DNA of 41,092 bases, from positions 13,368 through 54,459 of the forward strand of contig JAOZQY010000019.1 in assembly GCA_029931975.1 (NCBI GenBank), given 5' to 3'. The notes below the pieces were generated by a model that worked only from the letters and a program-made list of their open reading frames with translations, made no database searches and was not told the origin of the DNA. Shown here piece after piece: positions 10,199 through 19,494 of this stretch. This DNA is from Bacteroidales bacterium. Its GTDB lineage: Bacteria > Bacteroidota > Bacteroidia > Bacteroidales > GCA-2748055. The translations under genes and the position numbers were made by a program. Within the stretch, counting starts at the first letter, position 1; each line of letters opens with the position of its first letter.

Positions 10199-11617
10199 TT
10201 ATAATGCCTTAATCTCGCTCACCAGTTTTTGAAGGGAGTCTTTGGCGCTACCGAAGAACATGCGGGTGTTGTCGTTGTAGAAGAGATAGTTTTCAATGGC
10301 AGCATAACCTTTGCCCATTCCCCGCTTCATTACGATCACATTCTTGGCCTCGTGTACCCTGATAATGGGCATGCCATAGATGGGACTGGAAGGATCGTCC
10401 AGGGCGGCGGGATTCACCACATCATTGGCTCCGATCACCACAACCACATCGGTTTTAGACATATCAGGATTGATCTCGTCCATCTCCACCAGCTTCTCAT
10501 AGGGCACATCCGCTTCTGCCAGCAATACATTCATATGTCCGGGCATGCGTCCGGCTACCGGGTGAATGGCATATTTAACCTCCACACCATTGGCTTCAAG
10601 AAGTTCATCCATCTCGCTGCAAATATGCTGTGCCTGAGCAACAGCCAGTCCATACCCGGGAACTATTACCACCTTGGAACTGTAGTTCAGCATCACAGCT
10701 GCATCGGTGGCCGATATCTCCTTTACGATTCCCTTCTCACGGTCAAGCCCTTCGGCTCCTCCTCCTCCGAAGGCACCTATGATTACATTGATCAGGGAAC
10801 GGTTCATGGCCTTACACATCAACAATGTCAGGATCATTCCGGCAGCACCTACGAAGATTCCACCAAGGATCATTGCCTGGTTCTGGTAGATAAATCCGGC
10901 CATGGCCGCAGCAATACCTGTAAAACTATTCAACAGGGAAATCACCACGGGCATATCGGCACCTCCGATTGGGATCACAAAGCTTATACCGTAAATCAAC
11001 GAAACTGCCAGCAGTATATATACCAGGGTCTGCTTTGTTTCGGCAGGTGCATGACCAAAGAGAATGAAGAGGAGCAGGAATACAATCCCTGCCAGGATCA
11101 GCAGGTTTATGTATGTCAGCCATTTGGTGAAAAGATCCTTCACATTGCCATTCAGCTTTCCATAGGCAATCATACTCCCACTGAAAGCTATACTCCCAAT
11201 AATGAGTCCGAGCAATGTGACCAGGCCACTCTGGTTTTCCGGATTTGAAAATTCGATCAGAGCTACAAGTGCCGATGCGGCACCTCCCGTTGCATTAAAG
11301 AACGAGACCAGCTGTGGCATGGCGGTCATCTTAATGCGGCGTGCAACCACAGCACCAATGACACCTCCAAAAGCAATGGCTCCAAGGATAATGGCAAGGT
11401 TTGCTCCTTTGATGCCCTCACCCTCTCCATTGCGGTGAAGCACCATGGTGGCTATCATTGCCATAATCATACCGGCACCTGCCCACAGGTTCCCACGACG
11501 CGCCGAATCGGGACTACTCAATAACTTCAGTCCATATACAAATAAAAGGGCCGAAAGCAGATAGATAAACTCTAGAATAATATCTCCGTTGGTTATATTC
11601 AATGTATCCATAGTCAT
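10199..11617 (-). CDS. pntB: NAD(P) transhydrogenase, beta subunit
   Basis: 472 residues, usual length for PntB. It carries the membrane domain dII (about nine hydrophobic helices, residues ~10-280) and the NADP(H)-binding domain dIII at the C-terminus. The dIII fingerprint VPGYGLAVAQAQH and the GANDVVNPAA motif are both present. With the two alpha polypeptides encoded upstream it forms the inner-membrane proton-translocating transhydrogenase that uses proton motive force to reduce NADP+ with NADH. Start at 11617 (MTMDTLN), two bases after the pntAB stop; the second Met, two codons on, is an alternative. It is the last gene of the operon, followed by a strong terminator. No anomalies seen. 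Confidence 0.95.
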   Translation of the reverse strand: MTMDTLNITNGDIILEFIYLLSALLFVYGLKLLSSPDSARRGNLWAGAGMIMAMIATMVLHRNGEGEGIKGANLAIILGAIAFGGVIGAVVARRIKMTAMPQLVSFFNATGGAASALVALIEFSNPENQSGLVTLLGLIIGSIAFSGSMIAYGKLNGNVKDLFTKWLTYINLLILAGIVFLLLFILFGHAPAETKQTLVYILLAVSLIYGISFVIPIGGADMPVVISLLNSFTGIAAAMAGFIYQNQAMILGGIFVGAAGMILTLLMCKAMNRSLINVIIGAFGGGGAEGLDREKGIVKEISATDAAVMLNYSSKVVIVPGYGLAVAQAQHICSEMDELLEANGVEVKYAIHPVAGRMPGHMNVLLAEADVPYEKLVEMDEINPDMSKTDVVVVIGANDVVNPAALDDPSSPIYGMPIIRVHEAKNVIVMKRGMGKGYAAIENYLFYNDNTRMFFGSAKDSLQKLVSEIKAL

Positions 11618-11619
11618 GC

Positions 11620-11949
11620 CTATTTTTTCTTCTTTTTAAACATTTCAAGCATGCGGTCAGTGACCACAAATCCTCCAATCACATTCAGCGTTCCAAAAAG
11701 CAGAGCGAAAATTCCAAGTATCAGGTTAAGCAGGTTGGAACCCTCACCCAGGTTCGCCAGGTCGGCATGACCTACCAGAATAATCCCGCCGATTATAATC
11801 ACACCGCTAATGGCATTGGCCCCAGACATAAGGGGCGTATGTAATACAGAAGGAACATTGGATATAACCTCCAGTCCCAGGAAAATGGTCAGGGCTATGA
11901 TAAAAATGGCCTCTTTATTGGCATAGAAAAATTGTAATACGCTTTCCAT
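11620..11949 (-). CDS. pntAB: NAD(P) transhydrogenase, alpha subunit part 2 (membrane)
   Basis: 109 residues with three hydrophobic helices (about 13-32, 40-62 and 80-102) and a Lys-rich C-terminus. It corresponds to the membrane part of the alpha subunit, which in this organism is a separate polypeptide, as in the three-subunit transhydrogenase of Rhodospirillum rubrum. The SGANAISGVIIIGG segment is typical of the family. It sits four bases after pntAA and two before pntB, so co-translation is likely. Confidence 0.93.
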   Translation of the reverse strand: MESVLQFFYANKEAIFIIALTIFLGLEVISNVPSVLHTPLMSGANAISGVIIIGGIILVGHADLANLGEGSNLLNLILGIFALLFGTLNVIGGFVVTDRMLEMFKKKKK

Positions 11950-11953
11950 AGCT

Positions 11954-13054
11954 CTATTTTAATCGTTCGTTAATAATTGCACCATCACGTGTGATGCATG
12001 TATTCTGTACAATATCATCCTCCACATCCAGATTCACTTTTCCATCTTCTCCGATCATCAGATTCAGGAAATTAAGGAAGTTGTTACCAAGCATTTTACT
12101 TGCATCAGAGGGCATAGTAGAAGCAAAATTGGAATTCCCGATGATACTTACACCATCGACAATCACCGTTTCATCATTCTTTGTCAGTTCACAATTTCCA
12201 CCTGTAGATGCGGCCAGGTCAATAATAACAGAACCCGGACTCATGGCGGCTACAGTCTCCTTGGTAATTAAGACAGGTGCTTCTCTTCCAGGAATCTGGG
12301 CAGTAGTGATCACCACATTGGCCATTTTGGCATGTTGCTGGATCAGCTCGGCCTGCTTCTGTTTGTAATCTTCCGATTGTTCAACAGCGTATCCGCCTGC
12401 CGAGGCCTCGTCTTTGGAGCCTTCAACTTCCACAAACTTTCCACCCAGGCTCATCACCTCTTCCTTTACTGCAGCACGTACATCAAAGACCTCCACAATA
12501 GCTCCAAGCTTTCGTGCTGTGGCCAGTGCCTGCAACCCGGCAACACCCGCCCCAAGGATTAGGACCCTTGAAGGTTTAATGGTTCCTGAAGCTGACATAA
12601 ACATGGGAAAGAATTTGGGCACCGCCCCTGCCGCAACCAACACCGCTTTGTAACCAGCCACAGTAGCCATGGATGAAAGCACATCCACTGACTGTGCTCG
12701 AGTGGAACGCGGAATCATATCCAGACTATAGCTCGTCACTCCCTCTCTAGCTAGTTTTTCAACCAGGGACTTATTGGATAATGGCCCGAGAATCGAGATC
12801 AGGATTTTGCCTTTTTGAATGGATTCTACAGGTGCGTGAATGCTAAATAACATATCCGCATCCTTAAGTATTTCTGCCCGGTTCCGGAAGGCGGCACCAG
12901 CTTCCGCATAGCTTTCATCCACTGAAAAGGCTGATGTGCCGGCTCCCTTTTCGACCATTACCGTGAATTCTTTCTTTACAAGAGTAGCAACGTGTTCAGG
13001 TAGAAACACTACTCTGTTTTCATCCTTACCCTCCTTCAGTACTCCGATTGTCAT
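11954..13054 (-). CDS. pntAA: NAD(P) transhydrogenase, alpha subunit part 1 (NAD-binding)
   Basis: 366 residues, soluble domain dI that binds NAD(H). The N-terminal half resembles alanine dehydrogenase (MTIGVLKEGKDENRVVFLPE), and the Rossmann motif LGAGVAGLQALATARKLGA is near residue 168, followed by a family-typical EVEGSKDEASAGGYA loop. Start at 13054 is the only sensible Met. The 73 bases separating it from nfnB contain an AT-rich palindrome (13077-13093), so it may have its own promoter as well as read-through from nfnAB. Confidence 0.94.
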   Translation of the reverse strand: MTIGVLKEGKDENRVVFLPEHVATLVKKEFTVMVEKGAGTSAFSVDESYAEAGAAFRNRAEILKDADMLFSIHAPVESIQKGKILISILGPLSNKSLVEKLAREGVTSYSLDMIPRSTRAQSVDVLSSMATVAGYKAVLVAAGAVPKFFPMFMSASGTIKPSRVLILGAGVAGLQALATARKLGAIVEVFDVRAAVKEEVMSLGGKFVEVEGSKDEASAGGYAVEQSEDYKQKQAELIQQHAKMANVVITTAQIPGREAPVLITKETVAAMSPGSVIIDLAASTGGNCELTKNDETVIVDGVSIIGNSNFASTMPSDASKMLGNNFLNFLNLMIGEDGKVNLDVEDDIVQNTCITRDGAIINERLK

Positions 13055-13076
13055 CTATTGAAAATTTATATGGTAT

Positions 13077-13093
13077 GAATATTTAATATATTC
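13077..13093. promoter_or_regulatory. AT-rich palindrome between nfnB and pntAA
   Basis: GAATAT-TTAAT-ATATTC, a perfect 6-bp inverted repeat around a five-base centre, 23 bases before the pntAA start. Position and symmetry suit a dimeric repressor or activator site, but AT-rich palindromes also arise by chance. No known operator consensus is recognised. Confidence 0.3.
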
Positions 13094-13127
13094 TCAACAA
13101 AAGACCCGGCACTATGTTCATCCAGAA

Positions 13128-14603
13128 TCAGGTACTCTTCAGAAATTTATCCATGGATTCAGCAGCTTTTCTTCCATCGCCCATTGCCAGAATTACTGTA
13201 GCCCCTCCCCGGACAATATCCCCGCCGGCAAATACACCTTTCACCGAACTATGCATGGAATCGCCATCCACAATGATGGTCCCCCACCTGGATACTTCCA
13301 GGTCCTTCATGCTCGAAGGGATCAATGGATTGGGCGATACTCCCACACTAACCACAACTGTATCAACTTCCATGGTGAACTCCGATCCTTCAATGGGAAT
13401 AGGTCTCCGCCTGCCGGATGCATCAGGTTCGCCCAACTCCATCTTCTGGACCTTCATCTTATTTACCCTGCCATTCTCATCGGCATAGTATTCCAGTGGA
13501 TTGTGAAGATTCATAAACTCCACACCCTCTTCCTGAGCATGCTTAATTTCTTCGTTACGTGCAGGCATTTCCTCAATTGATCTGCGGTAGATGATCATGG
13601 ATCGTTCTGCTCCAAGACGCTTGGAGGTCCTCACTGCGTCCATAGCTGTATTCCCACCTCCGATCACAGCTACTTTTTTTCCTGAAATCACAGGGGTATC
13701 ATATTCAGGATCGGCAGCATTCATCAGGTTAACTCTTGTCAGGTATTCATTGGAGGAATAGATCCCGATATAGTTCTCCCCTGGAATATGCATGAAATTA
13801 GGCAATCCGGCACCACTTCCCACCATAAATGCTTTGAATCCCTCCTCCTGAAGATCTTCAATGGAAGCTGTAGCACCCACAATGAAGTTCTTTACAAATT
13901 TAACACCCATTTTTTCAAGCACATCAATTTCCACATCCACCACACGATTGGGGAGGCGAAATTCAGGGATGCCGTACTTAAGTACTCCTCCTATTTCATG
14001 AAGTGCTTCAAAAACAGTAACATCGTAGCCCATCTTGGCCATGTCACCGGCAAAAGCCAGTCCGGCAGGACCTGAACCTATGGAGGCAACTTTGATCCCG
14101 TTCTTCCCGGTAATTATGGGCACCGACATCTTTCCACTGTTCTGCTCGTAATCGGCTACAAAACGCTCCAGGTGCCCAATGGCAACTGCAGGTTTTTTAA
14201 GCTTCTGGGAATAGAAACAGGCTTGCTCGCACTGTACTTCCTGAGGACAGACTCTGCCACATACAGCAGGCAGAGTATTGGTCTCCTTGAGGACCCGGGC
14301 CGATTCCAGGAAATCACCCTGCTCCACTCTCTTGATAAATTTGGGGATATTGATATTTACCGGGCATCCAGTAATGCAGGTGGGGTTCACACAGTCGAGA
14401 CATCGCCGCGCCTCCATCCGTGCCTCTGCTTCGGTCAAACCGCTGTTAACCTCCGTAAAATCCTTATTCCGCTTATCCGGCTCCTGTTCGGTCATACTCA
14501 CCCGCTCGAGCTGTGTCCGATCTTTATTTTTCATGTTTCCCCGAAGGGCCACTCTCCACTCCTGATCCCGTTCGTTCTTTAAATATTCTGAAACTTCGGC
14601 CAT
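13128..14603 (-). CDS. nfnB: NADH-dependent reduced ferredoxin:NADP+ oxidoreductase, large subunit (NfnB; GltD-like)
   Basis: 491 residues, similar to the small subunit of glutamate synthase (GltD). The N-terminal part has two Cys clusters for [4Fe-4S] centres: C68, C71, C76, C80 and C115, C119, C125, C129. Two dinucleotide folds follow, with GSGPAGLAFAGDMAKMGYDV for FAD and VIGGGNTAMDAVRTSKRLGA for NADPH. No gltB-like large subunit is nearby; instead the gene follows an NfnA homologue by 10 bases, which argues for NfnAB rather than glutamate synthase. Known role of the complex: flavin-based electron bifurcation coupling NADPH, NAD+ and ferredoxin. Annotation as 'glutamate synthase small subunit' would be the common alternative. 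Confidence 0.88.
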   Translation of the reverse strand: MAEVSEYLKNERDQEWRVALRGNMKNKDRTQLERVSMTEQEPDKRNKDFTEVNSGLTEAEARMEARRCLDCVNPTCITGCPVNINIPKFIKRVEQGDFLESARVLKETNTLPAVCGRVCPQEVQCEQACFYSQKLKKPAVAIGHLERFVADYEQNSGKMSVPIITGKNGIKVASIGSGPAGLAFAGDMAKMGYDVTVFEALHEIGGVLKYGIPEFRLPNRVVDVEIDVLEKMGVKFVKNFIVGATASIEDLQEEGFKAFMVGSGAGLPNFMHIPGENYIGIYSSNEYLTRVNLMNAADPEYDTPVISGKKVAVIGGGNTAMDAVRTSKRLGAERSMIIYRRSIEEMPARNEEIKHAQEEGVEFMNLHNPLEYYADENGRVNKMKVQKMELGEPDASGRRRPIPIEGSEFTMEVDTVVVSVGVSPNPLIPSSMKDLEVSRWGTIIVDGDSMHSSVKGVFAGGDIVRGGATVILAMGDGRKAAESMDKFLKST

Positions 14604-14613
14604 GTTATTACTA

Positions 14614-15450
14614 CTATTTGGGGTGATTACTCAGGTAACTTTCATACGCTTCTGCTTCCGAAGGCTTGTAGGAGGTGAGCCTCAGCATCATCTCATCAAA
14701 ATCAACTTCGTGCGCATCAAACTCCGGTCCGTCCACGCAGACAAACCGGGTCTTTCCTCCAACCGTTACACGACAGGCACCGCACATTCCGGTTCCATCC
14801 ACCATCAGTGTATTTAGACTGGCCACGGTTGGAATACTATATTTCCCTGTAAGCAAGGCGGCAAATTTCATCATGATAGCCGGACCAACTGTGACGGCCA
14901 GATCGACCTTCTCACGTTGAATTACCTCTTCCATGCCGTTCGTAACCAATCCCTTGTTCCCATAGGACCCGTCATCGGTCATAATGATTACCTCATCGGA
15001 ATGCTGTCTCATCTGTTCTTCCAGGATAATCAAATCCTTCTGCCGCGCAGCCAATACTGTAATTACTCTGTTCCCAGCCGCTTTAAATGCTTCCACAATA
15101 GGCAGCAGTGGAGCCACTCCAACTCCACCGCCTGAGGCTAGCACAGTCCCGACTTTTTCAATATGGGTTGGCTTACCCAGAGGACCCACCACATCGGTAA
15201 TCTCTTCGCCCACCTCCAGGTTACAAATCTTGGTTGATGTGACACCCACTTTCTGGATAATCAGGGTAATGGTCCCATGTTCCTTGTCTGCTGCAGCAAT
15301 GGTAAGCGGAATCCGCTCCCCTTTCTCACCGGTTTTCACGATCACGAAATGACCGGCTTTACGGCTAAGCGCTATATACGGAGCCTTCACAACTAATCTA
15401 ACCACAGCTTCAGAAAGATACTCCTTTTCAATAATCTTGTTCATTCTCAA
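14614..15450 (-). CDS. nfnA: NADH-dependent reduced ferredoxin:NADP+ oxidoreductase, small subunit (NfnA; PyrK-like)
   Basis: 278 residues of the ferredoxin-NADP reductase superfamily, close to PyrK and 'sulfide dehydrogenase beta'. An FAD-binding barrel (RIPLTIAAADKEHGTITLII) is followed by an NAD-binding domain (LASGGGVGVAPLLPIVEAFK). The C-terminal iron-sulfur motif is VDGTGMCGACRVTVGGKTRF plus VCVDG: three Cys with a preceding Asp, as expected for the [2Fe-2S] centre of Nfn small subunits. Start at 15450 (MRMNKI) or two codons later. First gene of the block, divergent from the DHOD-like gene with a 163-base shared upstream region. Confidence 0.88.
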   Translation of the reverse strand: MRMNKIIEKEYLSEAVVRLVVKAPYIALSRKAGHFVIVKTGEKGERIPLTIAAADKEHGTITLIIQKVGVTSTKICNLEVGEEITDVVGPLGKPTHIEKVGTVLASGGGVGVAPLLPIVEAFKAAGNRVITVLAARQKDLIILEEQMRQHSDEVIIMTDDGSYGNKGLVTNGMEEVIQREKVDLAVTVGPAIMMKFAALLTGKYSIPTVASLNTLMVDGTGMCGACRVTVGGKTRFVCVDGPEFDAHEVDFDEMMLRLTSYKPSEAEAYESYLSNHPK

Positions 15451-15575
15451 TTGTTTTGTCGGGGTGATAATTGGAGTATAATATTACTAGAAAAATAGAT
15501 TATTCCCACCGCAAATTGTCAACTACATGTTTTAAAGAATAAAAAAATATATGGTGAGACAGGTTCTGATTTTTA

Positions 15576-15583
15576 TACTTTTA
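15576..15583 (+). promoter_or_regulatory. Weak -7 box for the DHOD-like gene
   Basis: TACTTTTA matches TAnnTTTG except for the last base and lies 28-35 bases before the MM start. No convincing -33 box was found. It mainly supports the shorter start at 15611/15614. Confidence 0.25.
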
Positions 15584-15613
15584 CCTGTAGCTAATAAATC
15601 ATACTTGAAAATG

Positions 15614-16603
15614 ATGAACCTGAGAACAGATTACATGGGATTGAAACTGAAAAATCCCATTATTGCAGCCAGCAGCGGATTAACCGGCACACTTGAGGGC
15701 ATCGTATCCATGGAAAAAAACGGTGCAGCCGCCGTGGTTATTAAATCAATCTTCGAAGAAGAGATTCTGCTGGAAGCAAATCAGCAGGTGAAAGAGGCAG
15801 AAGAAAACCCCATGATTTATTCGGCACTATCAGAGACCCTCGATTATATAGATCTCCATATCCGGGAAGATAACCTGGAGAAATTTCTGGACTTGATAAG
15901 TGATGCAAAGAAGGCTGTAACCATTCCGGTAATCGGAAGCATTAACTGCGTATCAGGTGAAGACTGGATCCACTTTACTAAAAAGATGGAAGAGGCAGGA
16001 GCTGATGCCCTTGAATTGAATATTTTCCTGAACCCGGCAGATTTTAATAACAAGGAGTTTGAAAAAGCTTATTTCCGGATCATAGAAAAAGTGCTGGCTG
16101 TCATAAAGATCCCGGTTGCCATCAAAATCAGTAAGTACTTCACCCGCCTGGGGCTTTCTGTTAAGGCCCTTTCCGAAACAGGCCTTGCAGGAATCGTTAT
16201 GTTCAACAGGTTTTACACACCTGACATCGATATTGAAAGTATGAGCCTGTCCACGTCTAAAATTTTCTCCACACAGGAAGAACAATATGAAACACTTCGC
16301 TGGATGGCTATCATGTCCGCTAAGGTAAGTTGTGACCTTGCCGCATCCACCGGAATTCATTCAGGAGAAGATGTAATAAAAATGTTACTGGCCGGGGCGA
16401 AGGTAACTCAGATAGCATCGACCCTTTATAAAAACGGACCTAAGGTGATAGGCAAAATACTCCAAAAAATTGAGCATTGGATGTCCGGCAAAGGATTTGA
16501 CTCCATTGAGCAGTTCAGAGGAAAAGTCAGCCGGGAATACGGGGAAGATCCAGCTGCCTTTGAAAGAATGCAGTTTATGAAAAATTTCAGTGAGATAAGA
16601 TAA
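15614..16603 (+). CDS. Dihydroorotate dehydrogenase-like FMN protein lacking the catalytic Cys
   Basis: About 330 residues from MNLRTDYMGLKLKNPIIAAS; ATG 15614 (or the adjacent 15611) is preferred over the upstream ATG 15551 because family members start here and a -7-like box (15576-15583) lies between. The fold is a class 1 DHODH TIM barrel: the opening NPIIAASSG, the strand PVAIKIS and the late AGAKVTQIASTLYKNGP phosphate-binding region are recognisable. Where class 1 enzymes read N-[IV]-S-C-P-N, this protein has ELNIFLNPADF, so the catalytic Cys base is absent and orotate synthesis is unlikely. Related proteins in Bacteroidota are usually labelled 'dihydroorotate dehydrogenase-like' and are often found near ferredoxin redox enzymes (recall). 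Here it diverges from nfnA. Function unknown. Confidence 0.85.
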   Translation: MNLRTDYMGLKLKNPIIAASSGLTGTLEGIVSMEKNGAAAVVIKSIFEEEILLEANQQVKEAEENPMIYSALSETLDYIDLHIREDNLEKFLDLISDAKKAVTIPVIGSINCVSGEDWIHFTKKMEEAGADALELNIFLNPADFNNKEFEKAYFRIIEKVLAVIKIPVAIKISKYFTRLGLSVKALSETGLAGIVMFNRFYTPDIDIESMSLSTSKIFSTQEEQYETLRWMAIMSAKVSCDLAASTGIHSGEDVIKMLLAGAKVTQIASTLYKNGPKVIGKILQKIEHWMSGKGFDSIEQFRGKVSREYGEDPAAFERMQFMKNFSEIR

Positions 16604-16647
16604 CAGCCAGTACCGAACAACAATTCCAAGGCCCGGTTGTTACTATT

Positions 16648-16655
16648 TAAATTTG
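16648..16655 (+). promoter_or_regulatory. -7 box TAAATTTG just before sucA
   Basis: Exact match to TAnnTTTG, ending 12 bases before ATG 16668. If used, transcription would start only a few bases from the ATG, giving a very short or absent leader. No clear -33 TTTG at the right distance, so it may be weak or activator dependent. Confidence 0.4.
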
Positions 16656-16667
16656 TACTGGTGCCAT

Positions 16668-19493
16668 ATGGGTGATCTATCTTTTTTGCAGAGCCTCGAC
16701 TCCGAGGCCATTGAGGAGCTTTATCAGAAGTACAGGAACGACCCGGAATCGGTCGATTCCAGCTGGCAACACTTTTTCCAGGGCTTCGACCTGGCCAGAA
16801 GAGATTACAGTCACCCCGAATCCGAATCGCTCACTTTCGATGAAGAATTTAAGGTGCTGAACCTGATCAATGGCTACCGAAAACGGGGGCACCTGTTCAC
16901 CCAAACCAACCCGGTACGTACCCGTAGAAAGTACTTCCCCACACTCGATCTTGAAAATTACGGTCTCTCAGACAGTCACCTCGACACATACTTTCACGCC
17001 GGCAGGGAGATTGGTTGCGGAAAAACTACGCTGCGTGAAATTATCGATCACCTGAAAGAGACTTATTGTGGACATATCGGATCCGAATTTATGTTTATCC
17101 GGATTCCTGAAAAAACCCTATGGCTCACCGAACATATTGAGCAGGGGAAAAACCGGTCTGTTTTTACCTCGGCAGAGAAGCTAAAAATCTATCAACATCT
17201 CATAGAAGCCGTAGGATTTGAAAAATTCATTCATAACAATTTTGTAGGTCAGAAACGATTCTCCCTGGAAGGTGCTGAAATCCTTGTGCCGGCTTTAAAC
17301 GACCTGGTGGAAAAGGGAGCCGCTTTGGGTGTGAAAGAATTTAATATCGGTATGGCCCACCGGGGAAGGCTCAATGTGCTTGCCAATGTCCTGAGAAAAC
17401 CTGCGAAAAATATCTTTAAAGAGTTTGAAGGGGAATCCTATGAAGAGCGAATCAGTCTGGGCGATGTGAAATACCACCTTGGTTACAGCAATACGGTAAA
17501 GACTGACAGAGGTAAGGAAGTGGTACTGAATATCGTCCCCAACCCCTCACACCTTGAATCATCGGCACCCATCATCGAAGGTGTATCCAGGGCCCGGATC
17601 GATCATATTTACGGAGGAGACAACAACAGACTGGTACCCATAATTATTCATGGGGATGCCGCCATTTCAGGCCAGGGTGTGGTCTATGAAGTGGTACAGA
17701 TGTCAGAACTGGAGGGGTACAAGACAGGGGGAACCATCCACCTGGTGATTAATAACCAGGTTGGTTTTACAACCAATTACCTGGATGGTCGCTCCAGCAC
17801 CTATTGTACAGATGTGGGCAAGGTTACCAAGGCTCCTATCTGGCACGTAAATGGTGATGATGTGGAGGGACTTGTTCATGTGATGAGGATGGCCATGGAA
17901 TACCGCCAGTTGTTCCATACCGATGTATTTATCGATATACTGGCTTACCGAAAATATGGACATAATGAGGGGGACGAGCCGCGTTTTACCCAACCCACAC
18001 TTTATAAAGCCATTGCCAGCCATCCCAACCTGAGGGATATCTACAGTAAAGAGCTGATTCAACAGGGCGTCCTGAATAATGCAGCTGTGACAGCCGCTGA
18101 AAACGAATTTGACTCCCAGCTCGAGGCAGAACTGGATGCAGCAAGAAAAGAGAAGAAAGTAAGCATCCAGCAGTTTATGGAGGCACAATGGACAGGAATG
18201 GAATATGCTTCCATCTTAGACTTTGAAGAGCCGGTTGAAACAGGAGTCCCCCGCAAAACACTGAATCGCATTGCCGACCAGTTGCATGCCTTACCGGAGG
18301 ACCTGGTGTTTTTTAGAAAATCCATCAAGCTGGTAGAGGACCGGGCCAGGATGATCAATGAAAACCGTGTGGACTGGGCACTTGGAGAATTACTGGCCTA
18401 TGGATCTCTCGTGCTGGAAAATCATCCGATCAGGATCAGTGGACAGGATTCAATCCGGGGAACATTCTCACACAGGCATGCCGGAATGGTCATGGAAGAA
18501 AGTACAGAAATCTATTTTCCCTTAAAGTATATCGATAAAAAACAGGCGGACTTCAACCTCTATAACTCCCCTCTGAATGAATATGGCGTACTTGGTTTTG
18601 AATATGGCTATGCCATGGCATGCCCCCAAAACCTCACTATTTGGGAGGCACAATTTGGAGATTTCGTGAATGTGGCCCAGGTTATACTCGATCAGTATAT
18701 TTCAAGTGCCGAGGAAAAATGGGGTGTCATGAACGGACTGGTGCTCTATCTTCCCCATGGCTTTGAAGGACAGGGTCCCGAACACTCCAGTGCACGTATT
18801 GAAAGGTTCCTCAGCCTGGCAGCGGGAAACAACATGCATATCATTAACCCCACAACGCCAGCCAACCTGTTTCATGCGCTTCGGAATCATATGAAGAAAA
18901 AATCCAGGGTGCCCCTGGTGGTCTTCACACCCAAAAGCCTGCTGCGTCATCCGCTATGTGTTTCAAGCCTGGACGACCTGGAAAAGGGGAAATTCATACC
19001 GGTCTATGACGATGGAGACAATGATGTGGATGAGGTTCGCAGGGTGGTGCTTTGCAGCGGCAAAATTTATTATGATCTGCTGGCCAGAAAAACGAAACTG
19101 GGAGCAAAAGACATTGCACTTATCAGGCTCGATCAGATCTTCCCCTTCCCCGAGAAAGAAATATCCCGAATCCAGAAAAAATACCGGAACAACATGCTCA
19201 CTCTCTGGGTCCAGGAGGAACCTGAAAACATGGGAGCATGGTACTATATCCGTAATACCATAAAGAATACAGACCTGATCCCAGTGACCAGACAGCCTTC
19301 GGGAAGCCCTGCTACGGGCCTGTTCAAACTTCATGAAATCAGTCAGAAAGAAATCATCGATAAGGTATTCCGCGAATGTACATGCGAACTGCATAATGTT
19401 TACTGCGGACTGCAATGTATGATTGGAAGCTCACGAAAGGCGATTCTGAAACAACATTACTATTTCGAAAAAGAGAAACCCAAAAAAAAGTAA
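16668..19493 (+). CDS. sucA: 2-oxoglutarate dehydrogenase E1 component
   Basis: 941 residues from ATG 16668 (MGDLSFLQ); an in-frame TTG at 16653 lies inside the promoter-like box and is less likely. The N-terminal helper segment ([20 protein letters not shown]) is typical of SucA. Thiamine-diphosphate and active-site motifs are present: [12 protein letters not shown] near residue 231, [13 protein letters not shown] near 329, HVNGDDVEG near 392 and [12 protein letters not shown] near 427. It decarboxylates 2-oxoglutarate and transfers succinyl to the E2 lipoyl arm. One base separates it from sucB. The E3 (lpd) gene is not in the window. Length fits the family (E. coli ~930). It is a full TCA-cycle oxidative enzyme, so this organism is not restricted to ferredoxin-dependent 2-oxoacid oxidation. 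Confidence 0.95.
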   Translation: MGDLSFLQSLDSEAIEELYQKYRNDPESVDSSWQHFFQGFDLARRDYSHPESESLTFDEEFKVLNLINGYRKRGHLFTQTNPVRTRRKYFPTLDLENYGLSDSHLDTYFHAGREIGCGKTTLREIIDHLKETYCGHIGSEFMFIRIPEKTLWLTEHIEQGKNRSVFTSAEKLKIYQHLIEAVGFEKFIHNNFVGQKRFSLEGAEILVPALNDLVEKGAALGVKEFNIGMAHRGRLNVLANVLRKPAKNIFKEFEGESYEERISLGDVKYHLGYSNTVKTDRGKEVVLNIVPNPSHLESSAPIIEGVSRARIDHIYGGDNNRLVPIIIHGDAAISGQGVVYEVVQMSELEGYKTGGTIHLVINNQVGFTTNYLDGRSSTYCTDVGKVTKAPIWHVNGDDVEGLVHVMRMAMEYRQLFHTDVFIDILAYRKYGHNEGDEPRFTQPTLYKAIASHPNLRDIYSKELIQQGVLNNAAVTAAENEFDSQLEAELDAARKEKKVSIQQFMEAQWTGMEYASILDFEEPVETGVPRKTLNRIADQLHALPEDLVFFRKSIKLVEDRARMINENRVDWALGELLAYGSLVLENHPIRISGQDSIRGTFSHRHAGMVMEESTEIYFPLKYIDKKQADFNLYNSPLNEYGVLGFEYGYAMACPQNLTIWEAQFGDFVNVAQVILDQYISSAEEKWGVMNGLVLYLPHGFEGQGPEHSSARIERFLSLAAGNNMHIINPTTPANLFHALRNHMKKKSRVPLVVFTPKSLLRHPLCVSSLDDLEKGKFIPVYDDGDNDVDEVRRVVLCSGKIYYDLLARKTKLGAKDIALIRLDQIFPFPEKEISRIQKKYRNNMLTLWVQEEPENMGAWYYIRNTIKNTDLIPVTRQPSGSPATGLFKLHEISQKEIIDKVFRECTCELHNVYCGLQCMIGSSRKAILKQHYYFEKEKPKKK

Positions 19494-19494
19494 A

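Noticed and set aside
10229-11248. 339-codon plus-strand frame
   Set aside because: Exact antisense shadow of pntB, His/Gly-rich low-complexity product with no domain.
13128-14603. Reading nfnB as glutamate synthase small subunit (gltD)
   Set aside because: No gltB nearby, and a PyrK/NfnA-type gene is 10 bases upstream; the pairing fits NfnAB better, though biochemistry is untested.
15614-16603. Calling the DHODH-like gene pyrD
   Set aside because: The catalytic Cys motif is replaced by NIFLNP, and there is no pyrimidine gene nearby.
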